DNA from: Ilumatobacteraceae bacterium | GTDB lineage: Bacteria; Actinomycetota; Acidimicrobiia; Acidimicrobiales; Ilumatobacteraceae | Assembly (NCBI GenBank): GCA_022843125.1 | Contig: JALHOG010000048.1 | Span: 1 to 40,079 of the forward strand | Direction of reading: 5' to 3' | Length of the DNA: 40,079 nt | In this document: positions 23,137-32,082 of the stretch, piece after piece | Layout of the letters: the number at the start of each line of letters is the position of its first letter | Position numbering within the stretch: the stretch's first letter is position 1 | Notes under the pieces: generated by a model | Told to the model about the DNA's origin: nothing | Seen by the model: only the letters and a program-made list of their open reading frames with translations | The model's database searches: none | Program-made: the position numbers and the translations under genes

Positions 23137-26100
23137 TCAGAGGGTCGTGGCGGTACAGGTGGCGGCACAGCCGGTGGTCGGCCAGCGTGATGCCGAGAGG
23201 CTGCCGAGGCTCGAATCCGGCGAGACGGCACGCAGAGTCAGCGACCCCCTGGTCCGGACCCAGCCGGTGTCGCCACCCGTCCCACCGGCGATCGTCGTCG
23301 ACGGGGCCGTCGTCGTTGTCGTCGTCGTTGTCGTCGTCGGGGCGGCCGTGCGCGGCGGCACGGTGGTCGTCGCCGGCGGTGTGGTCGGCGTGCTCCTCGG
23401 CGGTGCCGTCGTGCTCGTGACGGTGCCGCCCGTTCCGCCGCCCGTTCCGCCGCCAGTTCGGCCGCCCGGGACCGTTGTCGGTGGGGCGGTGGTCTGGGTA
23501 GCGCCGGGGCCGCCGGTCGAGGGCGCGCCGTGGTACGTGAAGGCGTCGGTGAGCGTCATCTCGACACTCCTCGAGGTGCGGAAGCGCACGATCACGTCGA
23601 CGACCATCGGCCCCACCACGGCGGGTGTGGTGAGGACGAGCGAGTCGCCCGAGGTCTCGGCACGCACGACAGCCACGTCGCCGAACCAGACGTAGACGGG
23701 GACCCACGTGGGAAAGGTCCCGGCGATCGTGACCCTCGTGCCGCCGGCGATGTGACTCGCCCGCGGGTCCATGCCCGCGACCACCCAGTCGCCGTCCTGC
23801 ACGGGGTCGGGTGCAGGTGTGGTGGTCACCGGGGTCGAACCGCCACCGCCGCCACCGCCGCCACCGCCGCCGGTCGAGGGTGTCGTCGTGGAGGGTGTCG
23901 TCGTGAAGGGTGTCGTCGTGGAGGGTGTCGTCGTCGAGGGTGTCGTCGTCGGTGATGCCGGGTTGTTCGGTGGGGCGGTCGTGGTCGCCGAGCCGGTGTT
24001 GCCGCCCGGGCCTGGCGCGATCGTGCTGGTGCTGGTCGTCGGTCCGGTGATGCCACCGGCCACGGTGGTCGATGGGGAAGCCGGACTCCCACCCGGAACG
24101 GTCGTCCCCGGTGACGTCGCGGGTGGCGTTGCGGGCGGCGTGGCGGGCGGCGTCGGCGTCGGTGGGGCGGGTGGTGCAACGGTCGTCGGACCGCCCGATG
24201 GCACGGAGGTCGGGGCTGGCGGTGCGGCCGGCACCGTGGTGGTCACCGCCGTTCCGCTCGGCGAGACCGCCAGGTACGCGACCGTGGGCGATCCGACGCG
24301 CGATCCGGCGGTGGTCATCAGCTCGGTGACGAGCGCATAGCTGCCCGCCGGCAGGGTGAGCCACTCCATGATGTAGGTCTCACCCGCGACGAGGTCGCCG
24401 GCGATCGGCAGCACCGGGAATGCACCCGCACCGTTCGTCGTGATCGACGACGGCTGTTCCTGGATCCGGATCTGAGCGGTCAGATCCCCGACTGCGGCCA
24501 CCTGTCCCTGGTCCAGGGTCGCGAGGCTCAGGCGGATTCCGGCGGCGCCGTCCACCCGCCCCTCGACCTGCATCGAGAAGCCACCGGGTTCGTCGGCCCG
24601 GAGCGCATCAGCTCCGGCGTAGGTGACGCTCCACGCGCCGTCGCGGCTCTGCCCGACACCGGCAGCGAGATCGAGCATCGGACCGCTCGCCGACGGTGCG
24701 CCCGCTGCAACGAGGGCGCCGCGCAGCTCTGCCGGCGGGCGATCGACGTGCGAGAGCATCACCGCTGCCGCGCCCGCGACAGCCGGCGCTGCCATCGATG
24801 TCCCCGACTGGAACGTGTGGCCGCCGCCGACCCACGGGGCGTAGATCCACCAGCCGGGCGCCATGAGGTCGATCGGCGAGCCGAAGTTGGAGAAGCTGGC
24901 TCGGCCGCCGGCGTTGGTGAGCGCACCGACGGTGAGGACGAACGGGTACAGGTCGGAGAAGCTCGCCGGCCACGCGCTGTTGGCCGTGATGTCGACGCCG
25001 TTGTTCCCTGAAGCGGTCACGACGAGGACGCCGCGGCTCCCCGCGTACGCGATCGCCGACTCGAGCGGTCCGACCGCTCCACGGCTCACGCCGGGACCGG
25101 TCGACAACGACAGGTTGATCACGTCGACGTTGCGGTCGGCGGCGTACTGGATCGCCGCGACCAGACCCGACATGGTGATCGCACCGTCGCTGCGCCCCAC
25201 CTTGATGGGCAGCACCGTCGCATCAGGAGCGATGCCGGCCGTTCCGACGCCGTTGCGCTCCGCTGCGACGATCCCGGCGACATGGGTTCCGTGTGCGTGA
25301 TTCGAGGCGGAGAGACTCGGTGACGGGTCGTTGTCGGCGTCACCGAAGTCCCACCCTCGGCAATCGTCGACGTACCGGTTCCCGTCATTGTCGACCCCGT
25401 CGCCACAGGCGTCCGCAGCGTTGGTCGCGATCTGCGAGGCGAGGTCCGGGTGATCGAGTTGGACGCCCGAGTCGATGACCGCCACCACGGTGCCGGCGCC
25501 GGTCGCGACATCCCAGGCGTAGGGCGCGCCGGTGTCGAATCCGGGGGTTCCCGGCCATCCGCCGGCTTGCGCCGGATCACCGGTGTTGCGCAGCGCCCAC
25601 TGCGTCGACTGCCCCGGATCATCGGTGACGCCGAACAGCACTTCCGGCTCCGCTGCGAGGACGCCGGCGACCGCGGTGAGATCGGCAAGCGGCTCGGTCG
25701 ACGCAACCGCGATCACACCCGGAGCGAGTGCCTCGGCGGAGACCACGGCATCGAGCGAACGGATTGCAGCCGCGATGTCGTCGTCGGAACGGGACGTCCC
25801 GAGGGCGGCAGCGGTCGATCCGTCTGTGGCGCCGGTCAGTTCGAGCTCGCCGTCGATCGAGAGGTAACGGGCGCCCTCCGAACCGGCGGCGCCGGTGACG
25901 TCGACCACCACGAAGGCGACCATCCCGACCCGCCGTGCCTCGTCGATCGACGCCTGCTCGTCGGCGGTCGCAGCAACTGCCTCGAGGTCACCCGGCTCGA
26001 AGTCGACGACCTGGCGCTCGTCACCTGACCGGACGACGAGCGCGCCGCTGAGGCCGCTCGCCGCGGCAACGACGGCATCGTCCGCTGCGGCCACACGCAG

Positions 26101-26304
26101 GATGTCGGCCGCCGGGCTCGCAACGGTCGTGACGACGTACCGGTGGAGGCCGTCGTCGATCTGCACGATCTCGGTGGACACGGTCGGTGCAGGCGCGAGC
26201 GGCTCGTTCGTCGGCGCTTGCTGCGCGCCCAGGTCGGCCTCCGTGCATGCCGACGTCAGCAACGCCAGCACCACGACGCCCGCCACGATCCGTGTCTTCA
26301 CCAC
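23137..26304 (-). CDS. subtilisin-like (S8) serine protease lipoprotein with IPT/TIG domain and Thr/Pro-rich stretches
   Basis: A 1055-residue secreted protein. The N-terminus is a lipoprotein signal peptide (VVLALLTSAC, lipidated Cys20). A ~200-residue propeptide-like region precedes the S8 domain (about 230-550) with Asp278 (AVIDSG), His338 (HAHGTHVAG), Asn434 (ASGNNG) and Ser503 (QSGTSMAAP); all catalytic residues are intact. An acidic loop DGVDNDGNRYVDD (302-314) is a likely calcium site. A beta-rich domain (555-685) follows, then Thr/Pro repeats and a run of eleven Gly (686-830), an IPT/TIG domain (842-925), a second Thr tract and a 45-residue tail with CAATC. GGAG near GTG 26304/26301 is the ribosome site. 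Probably cell-surface degradation or attachment. Confidence 0.9.
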   Translation of the reverse strand: MVKTRIVAGVVVLALLTSACTEADLGAQQAPTNEPLAPAPTVSTEIVQIDDGLHRYVVTTVASPAADILRVAAADDAVVAAASGLSGALVVRSGDERQVVDFEPGDLEAVAATADEQASIDEARRVGMVAFVVVDVTGAAGSEGARYLSIDGELELTGATDGSTAAALGTSRSDDDIAAAIRSLDAVVSAEALAPGVIAVASTEPLADLTAVAGVLAAEPEVLFGVTDDPGQSTQWALRNTGDPAQAGGWPGTPGFDTGAPYAWDVATGAGTVVAVIDSGVQLDHPDLASQIATNAADACGDGVDNDGNRYVDDCRGWDFGDADNDPSPSLSASNHAHGTHVAGIVAAERNGVGTAGIAPDATVLPIKVGRSDGAITMSGLVAAIQYAADRNVDVINLSLSTGPGVSRGAVGPLESAIAYAGSRGVLVVTASGNNGVDITANSAWPASFSDLYPFVLTVGALTNAGGRASFSNFGSPIDLMAPGWWIYAPWVGGGHTFQSGTSMAAPAVAGAAAVMLSHVDRPPAELRGALVAAGAPSASGPMLDLAAGVGQSRDGAWSVTYAGADALRADEPGGFSMQVEGRVDGAAGIRLSLATLDQGQVAAVGDLTAQIRIQEQPSSITTNGAGAFPVLPIAGDLVAGETYIMEWLTLPAGSYALVTELMTTAGSRVGSPTVAYLAVSPSGTAVTTTVPAAPPAPTSVPSGGPTTVAPPAPPTPTPPATPPATPPATSPGTTVPGGSPASPSTTVAGGITGPTTSTSTIAPGPGGNTGSATTTAPPNNPASPTTTPSTTTPSTTTPFTTTPSTTTPSTGGGGGGGGGGGSTPVTTTPAPDPVQDGDWVVAGMDPRASHIAGGTRVTIAGTFPTWVPVYVWFGDVAVVRAETSGDSLVLTTPAVVGPMVVDVIVRFRTSRSVEMTLTDAFTYHGAPSTGGPGATQTTAPPTTVPGGRTGGGTGGGTGGTVTSTTAPPRSTPTTPPATTTVPPRTAAPTTTTTTTTTTAPSTTIAGGTGGDTGWVRTRGSLTLRAVSPDSSLGSLSASRWPTTGCAATCTATTL
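23308..23340. repeat. GTC/GTT triplet run in protease gene
   Basis: Low-complexity GTCGTC/GTTGTC triplets encode the poly-Thr tract near residues 990-999 of the S8 protease on the minus strand. Such runs are prone to length change. Confidence 0.7.
23841..23950. repeat. coding tandem repeats: (CCGCCA)n and five 15-bp units
   Basis: 23841-23873 is a CCG/CCA run encoding poly-Gly. 23876-23950 holds five copies of a 15-bp unit (GAGGGTGTCGTCGTG and one-base variants) encoding Ser/Phe-Thr-Thr-Thr-Pro repeats of the S8 protease. The unit length keeps the frame, so copy number could vary between strains. Confidence 0.85.
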
Positions 26305-26417
26305 CGCTCCTCGGAGATCGCGCGTCCGTGCGCGACACCTCGAACGAGAACGTGCGTGACCGGACCTGCGGCCGCACGGCGATCACCGAAGCTTGCCGCA
26401 GACTTGAGAGGCAGGAG

Positions 26418-27938
26418 CTACACGCGGCCGTAACGCTGCGCAAGCTGTCGCATCGAGTGTGCAAGAGCATCGCTCGGCGCACCGACCGGCATCCGCCAAC
26501 CCCAGTTCCCCTGCTCGATCGACGGGTCGTTCATGCGAGACCGCGTGTCGAGCACCAACCAGTCCTGCATGGGCACGATCGCTGCCACGGCGCGGGACCC
26601 GAGCGCCGCTTCGATGAACGACCACGTGGCTCGGCCCGCTCCCGCATCGGGCTCATGCTGGTAGTACGCGGCCACATCGGCGCGCTCGGCGGCGTCGAGC
26701 GATTGCCACCATGCCGCGATCGGCGCGTTGTCGTGGGTGCCGGTGTACGCGATGCACGCGTGCGGGTAGCGGTCGGGCAGGTGCGGGTTGTCGGGCGTAC
26801 CGTCGAACCCGAACTGGATGATGCGCATCCCCGCGAGCTGGTTGTGGTCGCGCAACTCGTACACGGCGTCGTCGAGCACGCCGAGGTCCTCGGCGACGAA
26901 CGGGAACTCGGGGAACTCGGCCCGAACGGCATCGAGGAAGTCCTGGCCTGGGCCGTCGACCCACCGTCCACCGGTGGCATCATCGGCATCGCCCGGGATC
27001 TCCCAATAGCGCGACAGCGCCCGGAAGTGATCGATGCGGACGAGATCGGTGAGTTCGATGCAACGCCGGAGCCGGGCGAGCCACCAGGCATACCCGTCGT
27101 CAGCCATCACATCCCAGCGATAGAGCGGGTTGCGCCACAGCTGGCCGACCGCACTGAAGTAGTCGGGCGGGCATCCGGACTGGACGATCAGGCCACCGGT
27201 CGGGTCGAGATGGAACTGCTCCTGGTTGGCCCAGACGTCGGCGGCGTCGTGACCGACGTAGATCGGGAGGTCGCCGAGCAGCCTGATCCCCGCCGCATGT
27301 GCGACCCGGCGCACGTCGGCCCACTGACGGTCGAAGAAGTACAGCACTGCGCGCCACCGATCGATCGCCGCAGCGAGATCGACGCGCGCCTGCTCGACCG
27401 CCGCCGTCTGGTGCGTGCGGAGCGGATCTGGCCACTCCCACCAGGGCGCACCGTCGTACCGGTCTTTCAGGGCGAAGAAGGTGCAGTCGTCGTCGAGCCA
27501 TTCGGCCCGGGCGCACCATGCGGCGAAGTCGGCCTGCCAGGCATGGTCGGGATCTGCGAGGAATCGATCGGCAGCGTCGCGCAACAGCGGCCACTTGCGG
27601 ATCCGCATCTCGTCGAACGGGATACGACCGTCGACCGGGTGGTCGTGCAGTGCCGCCGCCACCGGGTCGTGCTCGAGCAGGCCGGCGTCACGCAGGCCGG
27701 CCAGATCGACGAGCCAGTAGTTCCCGGCGAACGCCGATGCGGAGAAGTAGGGCGAATCGAAGCGACCGTTGATCGTGAGTGGCAGGATCTGCCAGATACC
27801 GGCGCCGGTGGTGGCGAGCCAGTCGACGAACGTGTGCGCATCGCCGCCGACCGTGCCGATGAGATCGTGCCCGGGAAGGGACGAGGGGTGGAGCAGCACG
27901 CCGTAGGTGCGTTGCGGGAAGGGTCCGGTCACCGGCAC
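26418..27938 (-). CDS. malQ: 4-alpha-glucanotransferase (GH77 amylomaltase)
   Basis: A 506-residue enzyme that transfers maltodextrin units between glucans (glycogen/maltose metabolism, cytosol). Seen: GVLLHPSSLPG, WQILPL, SPYFSASAFAGNYWLVDL, RLLGDLPIYVGHDAADVWAN, LVRIDHFRAL with nucleophile Asp303, FVAEDLG with acid/base Glu350 and YTGTHDN with Asp403. Length is typical. GTG 27938 lies 6 nt after a TACAGT box; GGAGG between them could also serve as ribosome site. The 113-nt gap to the protease gene downstream shows no clear terminator. Confidence 0.93.
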   Translation of the reverse strand: MPVTGPFPQRTYGVLLHPSSLPGHDLIGTVGGDAHTFVDWLATTGAGIWQILPLTINGRFDSPYFSASAFAGNYWLVDLAGLRDAGLLEHDPVAAALHDHPVDGRIPFDEMRIRKWPLLRDAADRFLADPDHAWQADFAAWCARAEWLDDDCTFFALKDRYDGAPWWEWPDPLRTHQTAAVEQARVDLAAAIDRWRAVLYFFDRQWADVRRVAHAAGIRLLGDLPIYVGHDAADVWANQEQFHLDPTGGLIVQSGCPPDYFSAVGQLWRNPLYRWDVMADDGYAWWLARLRRCIELTDLVRIDHFRALSRYWEIPGDADDATGGRWVDGPGQDFLDAVRAEFPEFPFVAEDLGVLDDAVYELRDHNQLAGMRIIQFGFDGTPDNPHLPDRYPHACIAYTGTHDNAPIAAWWQSLDAAERADVAAYYQHEPDAGAGRATWSFIEAALGSRAVAAIVPMQDWLVLDTRSRMNDPSIEQGNWGWRMPVGAPSDALAHSMRQLAQRYGRV

Positions 27939-27944
27939 GCCTCC

Positions 27945-27950
27945 ACTGTA
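27945..27950 (-). promoter_or_regulatory. -10 box (TACAGT) of malQ
   Basis: Minus-strand TACAGT ends 6 nt before the GTG at 27938. Confidence 0.5.
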
Positions 27951-28006
27951 CGGCCGAGCGGCCGGGTGTGGCGGCGGTCCGACGACCGGACCTGGACGCT
28001 TGTCCG

Positions 28007-28966
28007 TCAGCAGGCGTCGCCCGGGAGCAGCGGCTTCACTGCAAGCTGGTAGGTGACGTCATCGCTCGTGTAGAAGGTCAGCTGATTCGCTGCGTCGAAC
28101 AGCGTCCCGACCTCGTCGGCGGGGAGGACGAGACACTCGGTAGCGCCCGCGAGCGGTGGGAGCTCGGCCGGCCAGTCGAGCACCGTTGGCTCGATCTCGT
28201 AGCCGGTGGTGTCGCCGGCGGGGAATGCCCGGATGAGGTAGTCGGCCACGGGGAACGGCTGCTCGGGCCCGAGCTCGGGGTTGTCGGGCGTCATCCACTC
28301 GACGCTCACCTGATCGACGAAGTCGGCCAGCATCCGGCGCAGTTCGTCGGTCTCCGACTCGAAGCCGAGCGCGTAGGCGCGGTGTTCGTAGGTCTCGCCA
28401 TTGGCGGCGATGGTGACCACGGTGTCGGGCGCATCGGCGATGTTGGTCGGGTTGTCGTACTCGCGCGATGTGAGCAGCCCGTGCTCGGCTGCGATCTCGA
28501 GCAGCTGCTGGACGCCCTCCGCGGTGATCGTGCGGACCTGCATGTTCGGCAGCATCGGGCCGGGATAGATGGCGATTTGCGGGCCCGGCACGATGAGGCG
28601 CCCGTCGCCCGTCACCAACAGGGCCGGCAAATTCTGGAACGCCGCCTCGACCGGCAGGTAGCCCCCCTCGTACGAGATCCGCAGCACCACCTCGTCAGCA
28701 CCGACCGGATGCTCGACACCGGCGGGCGATGTGGTCGGCGATGTGGTCGGCGATGTGGTCGGCGAGATGGTGGGTGGGTTGGTGGTTCCGGAGGGTGCCG
28801 GCACCGAGTCGAGCGAGCCGTCGTCGGTGGTGTCGTCACCGCATGCGGCGAGCGTCACGACGAGAGTGCCGGCGACGAGTGGAGCGAACGAGCGACGGAC
28901 GGTCCGCCTGGCAACGCCGCGGGCGGAGCGGTGGCTCGGAGGGTTGGGGGTGTTCACGTTGATCAT
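28007..28966 (-). CDS. secreted lipoprotein of unknown function
   Basis: A 319-residue protein with a long basic N-terminus (RSARGVARRTVRRSF), hydrophobic core and lipobox TLAAC (lipidated Cys about residue 42), then an acidic, Ser/Thr/Pro-rich spacer including SPTTSPTTSPTTSP. The folded part (about 85-319) contains LRISYEGGYLPVEAAFQNLP, LLVTGDGRLIVPGPQ and TVVTIAANGETYEHRAYALG. I do not recognise a named family; it resembles actinobacterial lipoproteins of unknown role. Start ATG 28966 is preceded by GAAGGAAC. It is divergent from manA (54 bp between starts). The open frame further upstream is antisense to manA. Confidence 0.8.
   Translation of the reverse strand: MINVNTPNPPSHRSARGVARRTVRRSFAPLVAGTLVVTLAACGDDTTDDGSLDSVPAPSGTTNPPTISPTTSPTTSPTTSPAGVEHPVGADEVVLRISYEGGYLPVEAAFQNLPALLVTGDGRLIVPGPQIAIYPGPMLPNMQVRTITAEGVQQLLEIAAEHGLLTSREYDNPTNIADAPDTVVTIAANGETYEHRAYALGFESETDELRRMLADFVDQVSVEWMTPDNPELGPEQPFPVADYLIRAFPAGDTTGYEIEPTVLDWPAELPPLAGATECLVLPADEVGTLFDAANQLTFYTSDDVTYQLAVKPLLPGDAC
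28725..28760. repeat. three 12-bp tandem repeats in lipoprotein gene
   Basis: Three exact copies of GGCGATGTGGTC, encoding the (SPTT) spacer repeats of the lipoprotein on the minus strand. Confidence 0.85.
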
Positions 28967-29007
28967 GTTCCTTCGACGTTCGTCGCACCGTCTCCGGTTC
29001 CGTGGAT

Positions 29008-29013
29008 TAGCGT
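29008..29013 (+). promoter_or_regulatory. -10 box (TAGCGT) of manA, leaderless layout
   Basis: TAGCGT ends 7 nt before the GTG at 29021 and defines that codon as start. Confidence 0.6.
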
Positions 29014-29020
29014 CACCGTC

Positions 29021-29977
29021 GTGGAACGTGTGCGCGGAGTGGTCCAGCACTACGCCTGGGGCGATACGCACTTTCTGCCCGAGATGCTCGGCGGCCATGC
29101 CGACGGTCGGCCATGGGCCGAACTGTGGCTCGGCACGCACCCGAACGGCCCGACGTCGCTCGCCGACGGCCGTCCGCTGAGCGACCTCACCGGCGAGTTG
29201 CCGTACCTCCTGAAGGTGTTGTCGGCCCAGCAGCCGCTGTCGCTCCAGGTCCACCCCGATGCCGAGCAAGCCATCGACGGCTTCGCTCGCGGCATCTATC
29301 CCGACGATCGTCCCAAGCCCGAGCTGCTCTGCGCACTCACCCCGTTCGAGGCGTTGTGCGGTGTGCGGCCGGTGCACCTCACCCTCCCGCTGCTCGGCGA
29401 GCTCGGCGCCCACGACCTCCGGCGCATGGTCGCGACGAGCGGCTCCGGAGCGGCGCTCGAGGGGTTGTATCGAGGAGCGATCGACCCGTGGCCGGTGATC
29501 GAGGCGTGCGCGTCGTCCGATCGGATCGAGGCACGGTGGGTGCGGTGGCTCGACGCCATGTATCCCGGCGAGCCGAGTGTCGCCGCCACCCTGTTGCTGA
29601 ACCTGGTGCGCCTGGAACCGGGACAGGCGTTGCGCCTCGATGCCGGCAACCTGCATGCGTACCTGCGCGGATCCGGGATCGAGCTGATGGGCGCCAGCGA
29701 CAACGTCGTGCGCGGCGGGCTCACGGTGAAGCCGGTCGATGTCGACGAGCTGCTCCGGATCGTCGATCCGACCCCCCTGCACGATCCGGTGCTCCCGCTC
29801 GGCGACCGGTACGAGCTGCCCGCAGCAGGGGTCGACCTGGTGCGCCTCGCCGCGGGTGCCGACCACACCGCCACCGGCCACGAGCTCGCCATCGACGTGC
29901 TCGGCGATGCGTGGTACCTCGCCGCGGGCGACCGCTTCGTCGCCGCAGCCGAGACCTACGTCGTCGTCCCCCACTGA
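29021..29977 (+). CDS. manA: mannose-6-phosphate isomerase, class I
   Basis: A 318-residue zinc enzyme interconverting mannose-6-phosphate and fructose-6-phosphate, feeding GDP-mannose for glycolipids and cell-wall glycans. Seen: VVQHYAWGDTHFLPEML at the N-terminus, PWAELWLGTHPNGP, PLSLQVHPDAEQA (zinc ligands Gln/His), RPKPELLCALTPFEALCG and GNLHAYLRGSGIELMGASDN with the third His. It is shorter than the E. coli enzyme (391), as is usual for the actinobacterial form. The reading frame is open far upstream, but the -10 box and homology fix the start. Confidence 0.92.
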   Translation: MERVRGVVQHYAWGDTHFLPEMLGGHADGRPWAELWLGTHPNGPTSLADGRPLSDLTGELPYLLKVLSAQQPLSLQVHPDAEQAIDGFARGIYPDDRPKPELLCALTPFEALCGVRPVHLTLPLLGELGAHDLRRMVATSGSGAALEGLYRGAIDPWPVIEACASSDRIEARWVRWLDAMYPGEPSVAATLLLNLVRLEPGQALRLDAGNLHAYLRGSGIELMGASDNVVRGGLTVKPVDVDELLRIVDPTPLHDPVLPLGDRYELPAAGVDLVRLAAGADHTATGHELAIDVLGDAWYLAAGDRFVAAAETYVVVPH

Positions 29978-30004
29978 ACTCCTGGCGGCCGGGCGCCAGC
30001 GCGA

Positions 30005-30742
30005 TCAGTCGCGCGGTTGGAGCGCGGTGTGCATGGCGTTCGTGCCGTCGACGAGCGCCGTCGACTGAGCCTCGGTGAGTGCAGCGAATCCGGGGAGGAC
30101 CAGGTCGTCGGTCATGACCTCTGCCCGGTTCCACGCCTCGCGGTCGCCGTCGGACGGTTCGATCGGGTCGTCCTTCCAGCCGAACAGGCCGATGTCGGCG
30201 GGCCGCTTCACAGCGTGGGCGATGTGCGATGCGAGCCCCACGGCGGTGAGCGCGAGGAGATGGGCACTACCGCGCATCTCGCGCAGCACCATCGCCTGGT
30301 GCATCGCCGCCGCCGGGGGATCGTCGGGCACCGGTTCGGCGCGCACACCGGCGAACAGCGGCATCGACACGCCTTCGACGTTGGCGATTACCGTGGTGGC
30401 GGCGTCGACGTACGCGGCGAGACCGGGGAGGTCGTGGAAGCGCCGGCGGCCGTGCTCTTGTGCGCACGCGAGGTATTCGCGTGCCGCAGCTCGTGGGGCG
30501 ACCACCTGCGACGCTGTCGTCCACATCCGCTCGACGAGCGCAGGATGGAAGTAACCGAAGGCGCTGCGTACCACGTCGGACTCGACGTCGCCGAGCACGC
30601 CACCTCGGCCGAGGACGTAGAAGCGGAATCCGTCGAGCCCGAGCGACTTGCCGTGCTCGACCGTCTCGGGGGTGAAGTAGAACGAGGCGCCGATATCGCC
30701 GGTGGGGGCGGCGATGGCGCGGATGACGTCACGCGGATCCAT
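30005..30742 (-). CDS. SCO6745 family protein
   Basis: A 245-residue protein of the actinobacterial SCO6745 family, function unknown. Seen: IGASFYFTPETVEHGKSLGL, the FRFYVLGRGGVLGDVESDVV block (family pattern: a short glycine-rich turn followed by P/V-L-G-D/x-V), AFGYFHPALVERMW and the C-terminal LPGFAALTEAQSTALV. The fold is predicted mostly helical. ATG 30742 has a near-consensus CACACT box 6 nt upstream. It lies downstream of ispG (37 nt), so weak cotranscription is possible, though it probably has its own promoter. Confidence 0.72.
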   Translation of the reverse strand: MDPRDVIRAIAAPTGDIGASFYFTPETVEHGKSLGLDGFRFYVLGRGGVLGDVESDVVRSAFGYFHPALVERMWTTASQVVAPRAAAREYLACAQEHGRRRFHDLPGLAAYVDAATTVIANVEGVSMPLFAGVRAEPVPDDPPAAAMHQAMVLREMRGSAHLLALTAVGLASHIAHAVKRPADIGLFGWKDDPIEPSDGDREAWNRAEVMTDDLVLPGFAALTEAQSTALVDGTNAMHTALQPRD

Positions 30743-30779
30743 CCGCCGAGTGTGCCACCCGCACCCCCGTGAACAGCGG

Positions 30780-32009
30780 TCAGCCGTTGACGGTTTTGCG
30801 GATCTCGACGATCTTCTCGTTGGCGTGGTTTGCATCGTCGCCCTGGGCATCGAGCAGCGTGCTGCGGTCTTTGGCTGCCTCGCGCTCGGCGAGGGCGGTG
30901 TCAACCCTCGCGATCGCGGCCTCGGCACCGTGCTCGTGGATGAACTCGGCCCACTCGACGAGCGCCTCGACCATCTCGCTCTCGGGAACGACGGCGACGT
31001 TGCGACCCTTCACGAAGAGGTGCCCGCGCTTGTTGCCCGCAGCGATGCCGATGTCGGCCTCACGTGCCTCACCCGGCCCATTGACGACACAACCCATCAC
31101 AGCCACCTGGAGTGGGATCTTGCGATCGCCGAATGCCTGCATCGCGCGATTGGCGACATCGATGACGTCGATCTCGGCCCGCCCGCACGACGGGCAGGCG
31201 ATCAGGTCGATGTTCTTGCGCTCGCGGAGGCCGAGGGCCTCGAGCAGCTGGCGACCGGCGCGTGCTTCCTCGACCGGGTCGGCCGTCAACGAGTAGCGGA
31301 TCGTGTCGCCGATGCCCTCCATGAGCAGTGTGGCGATGCCGGCGGTGGCCTTGATGAGACCGGCGGGCGGCGGACCGGCCTCGGTGACTCCGAGGTGCAG
31401 CGGATGGTCGGTGACCTCGCTCAGCTGGCGATAGGCCTCGACCATCAGCGGAACCGACGAGGCCTTGACGGAGATCTTGATGAGATCGAAGTCGACCTCA
31501 TGGAAGTAGGCGATCTCCTGCAGCGCCGACTCGACCATCGCCTCGGGCGTGGCGCCGCCGTACTTGTCGTAGAGGGCCGGGTCGAGCGAACCGGCGTTGA
31601 CGCCGATGCGGATCGGCAGGCCGCGATCGCGAGCCTCGGAGGCCACTGCCTTGATGTGTTCGGGCCTGCGGATGTTGCCGGGGTTGAGGCGCAGCCCGTG
31701 GACCCCGGCCTCCATCGCGGCGAGCGCCATCTTGTACTGGTGGTGGATGTCGGCGATCACCGGGATCGGCGACCGCGGCACGATCTGAGCGAGACCTTCA
31801 GCTGCTTCCTGCTCGTTGCAGGTGCAGCGGACGATGTCGCAACCGGCGGCAGCAAGGGCGTAGATCTGCTGCAGGGTGCCCTCGACGTCGGCGGTCTTCG
31901 TGATGGTCATCGATTGCACCGTGATCGGTGCGCCACCCCCGACCGGCACGTTCCCGACGTGGATCTGGCGACTCTGGCGACGTTCGTGCGTCCATTCGGT
32001 GACGTCCAT
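30780..32009 (-). CDS. ispG: 4-hydroxy-3-methylbut-2-enyl diphosphate synthase
   Basis: A 409-residue [4Fe-4S] enzyme (GcpE) converting MEcPP to HMBPP, the penultimate MEP-pathway step. Seen: GGGAPITVQSMTITKTADVE, GCDIVRCTCNEQEAAEGL, VIADIHHQYKMALAA, LRLNPGNIRRPEHI, PIRIGVNAGSLD and the cluster ligands in CPSCGRAEID and MGCVVNGPGEAREADIGIA with Glu. Length is typical of the actinobacterial form, with a short C-terminal tail. With dxr two genes upstream in the same strand, two MEP enzymes are clustered. A TAGCGT box lies 9 nt before the ATG at 32009, so ispG has its own promoter after the VOC interruption. Confidence 0.95.
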   Translation of the reverse strand: MDVTEWTHERRQSRQIHVGNVPVGGGAPITVQSMTITKTADVEGTLQQIYALAAAGCDIVRCTCNEQEAAEGLAQIVPRSPIPVIADIHHQYKMALAAMEAGVHGLRLNPGNIRRPEHIKAVASEARDRGLPIRIGVNAGSLDPALYDKYGGATPEAMVESALQEIAYFHEVDFDLIKISVKASSVPLMVEAYRQLSEVTDHPLHLGVTEAGPPPAGLIKATAGIATLLMEGIGDTIRYSLTADPVEEARAGRQLLEALGLRERKNIDLIACPSCGRAEIDVIDVANRAMQAFGDRKIPLQVAVMGCVVNGPGEAREADIGIAAGNKRGHLFVKGRNVAVVPESEMVEALVEWAEFIHEHGAEAAIARVDTALAEREAAKDRSTLLDAQGDDANHANEKIVEIRKTVNG

Positions 32010-32018
32010 ACGTGTCCG

Positions 32019-32024
32019 ACGCTA
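32019..32024 (-). promoter_or_regulatory. -10 box (TAGCGT) of ispG
   Basis: Minus-strand TAGCGT ends 9 nt before the ATG at 32009, in the 73-bp divergent gap shared with the VOC gene. Confidence 0.5.
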
Positions 32025-32082
32025 CCGCTGGTCGCGGAATCAACCCGCACAGTGCTCGGCCGCCACCTGCTACACCGTCTGC

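Noticed and set aside
23137..23290. Frameshift near the C-terminus of the S8 protease (unusual tail after the poly-Thr tract)
   Set aside because: The frame stays open to a stop and the alternative frames give no recognisable domain, so I cannot show a frameshift.
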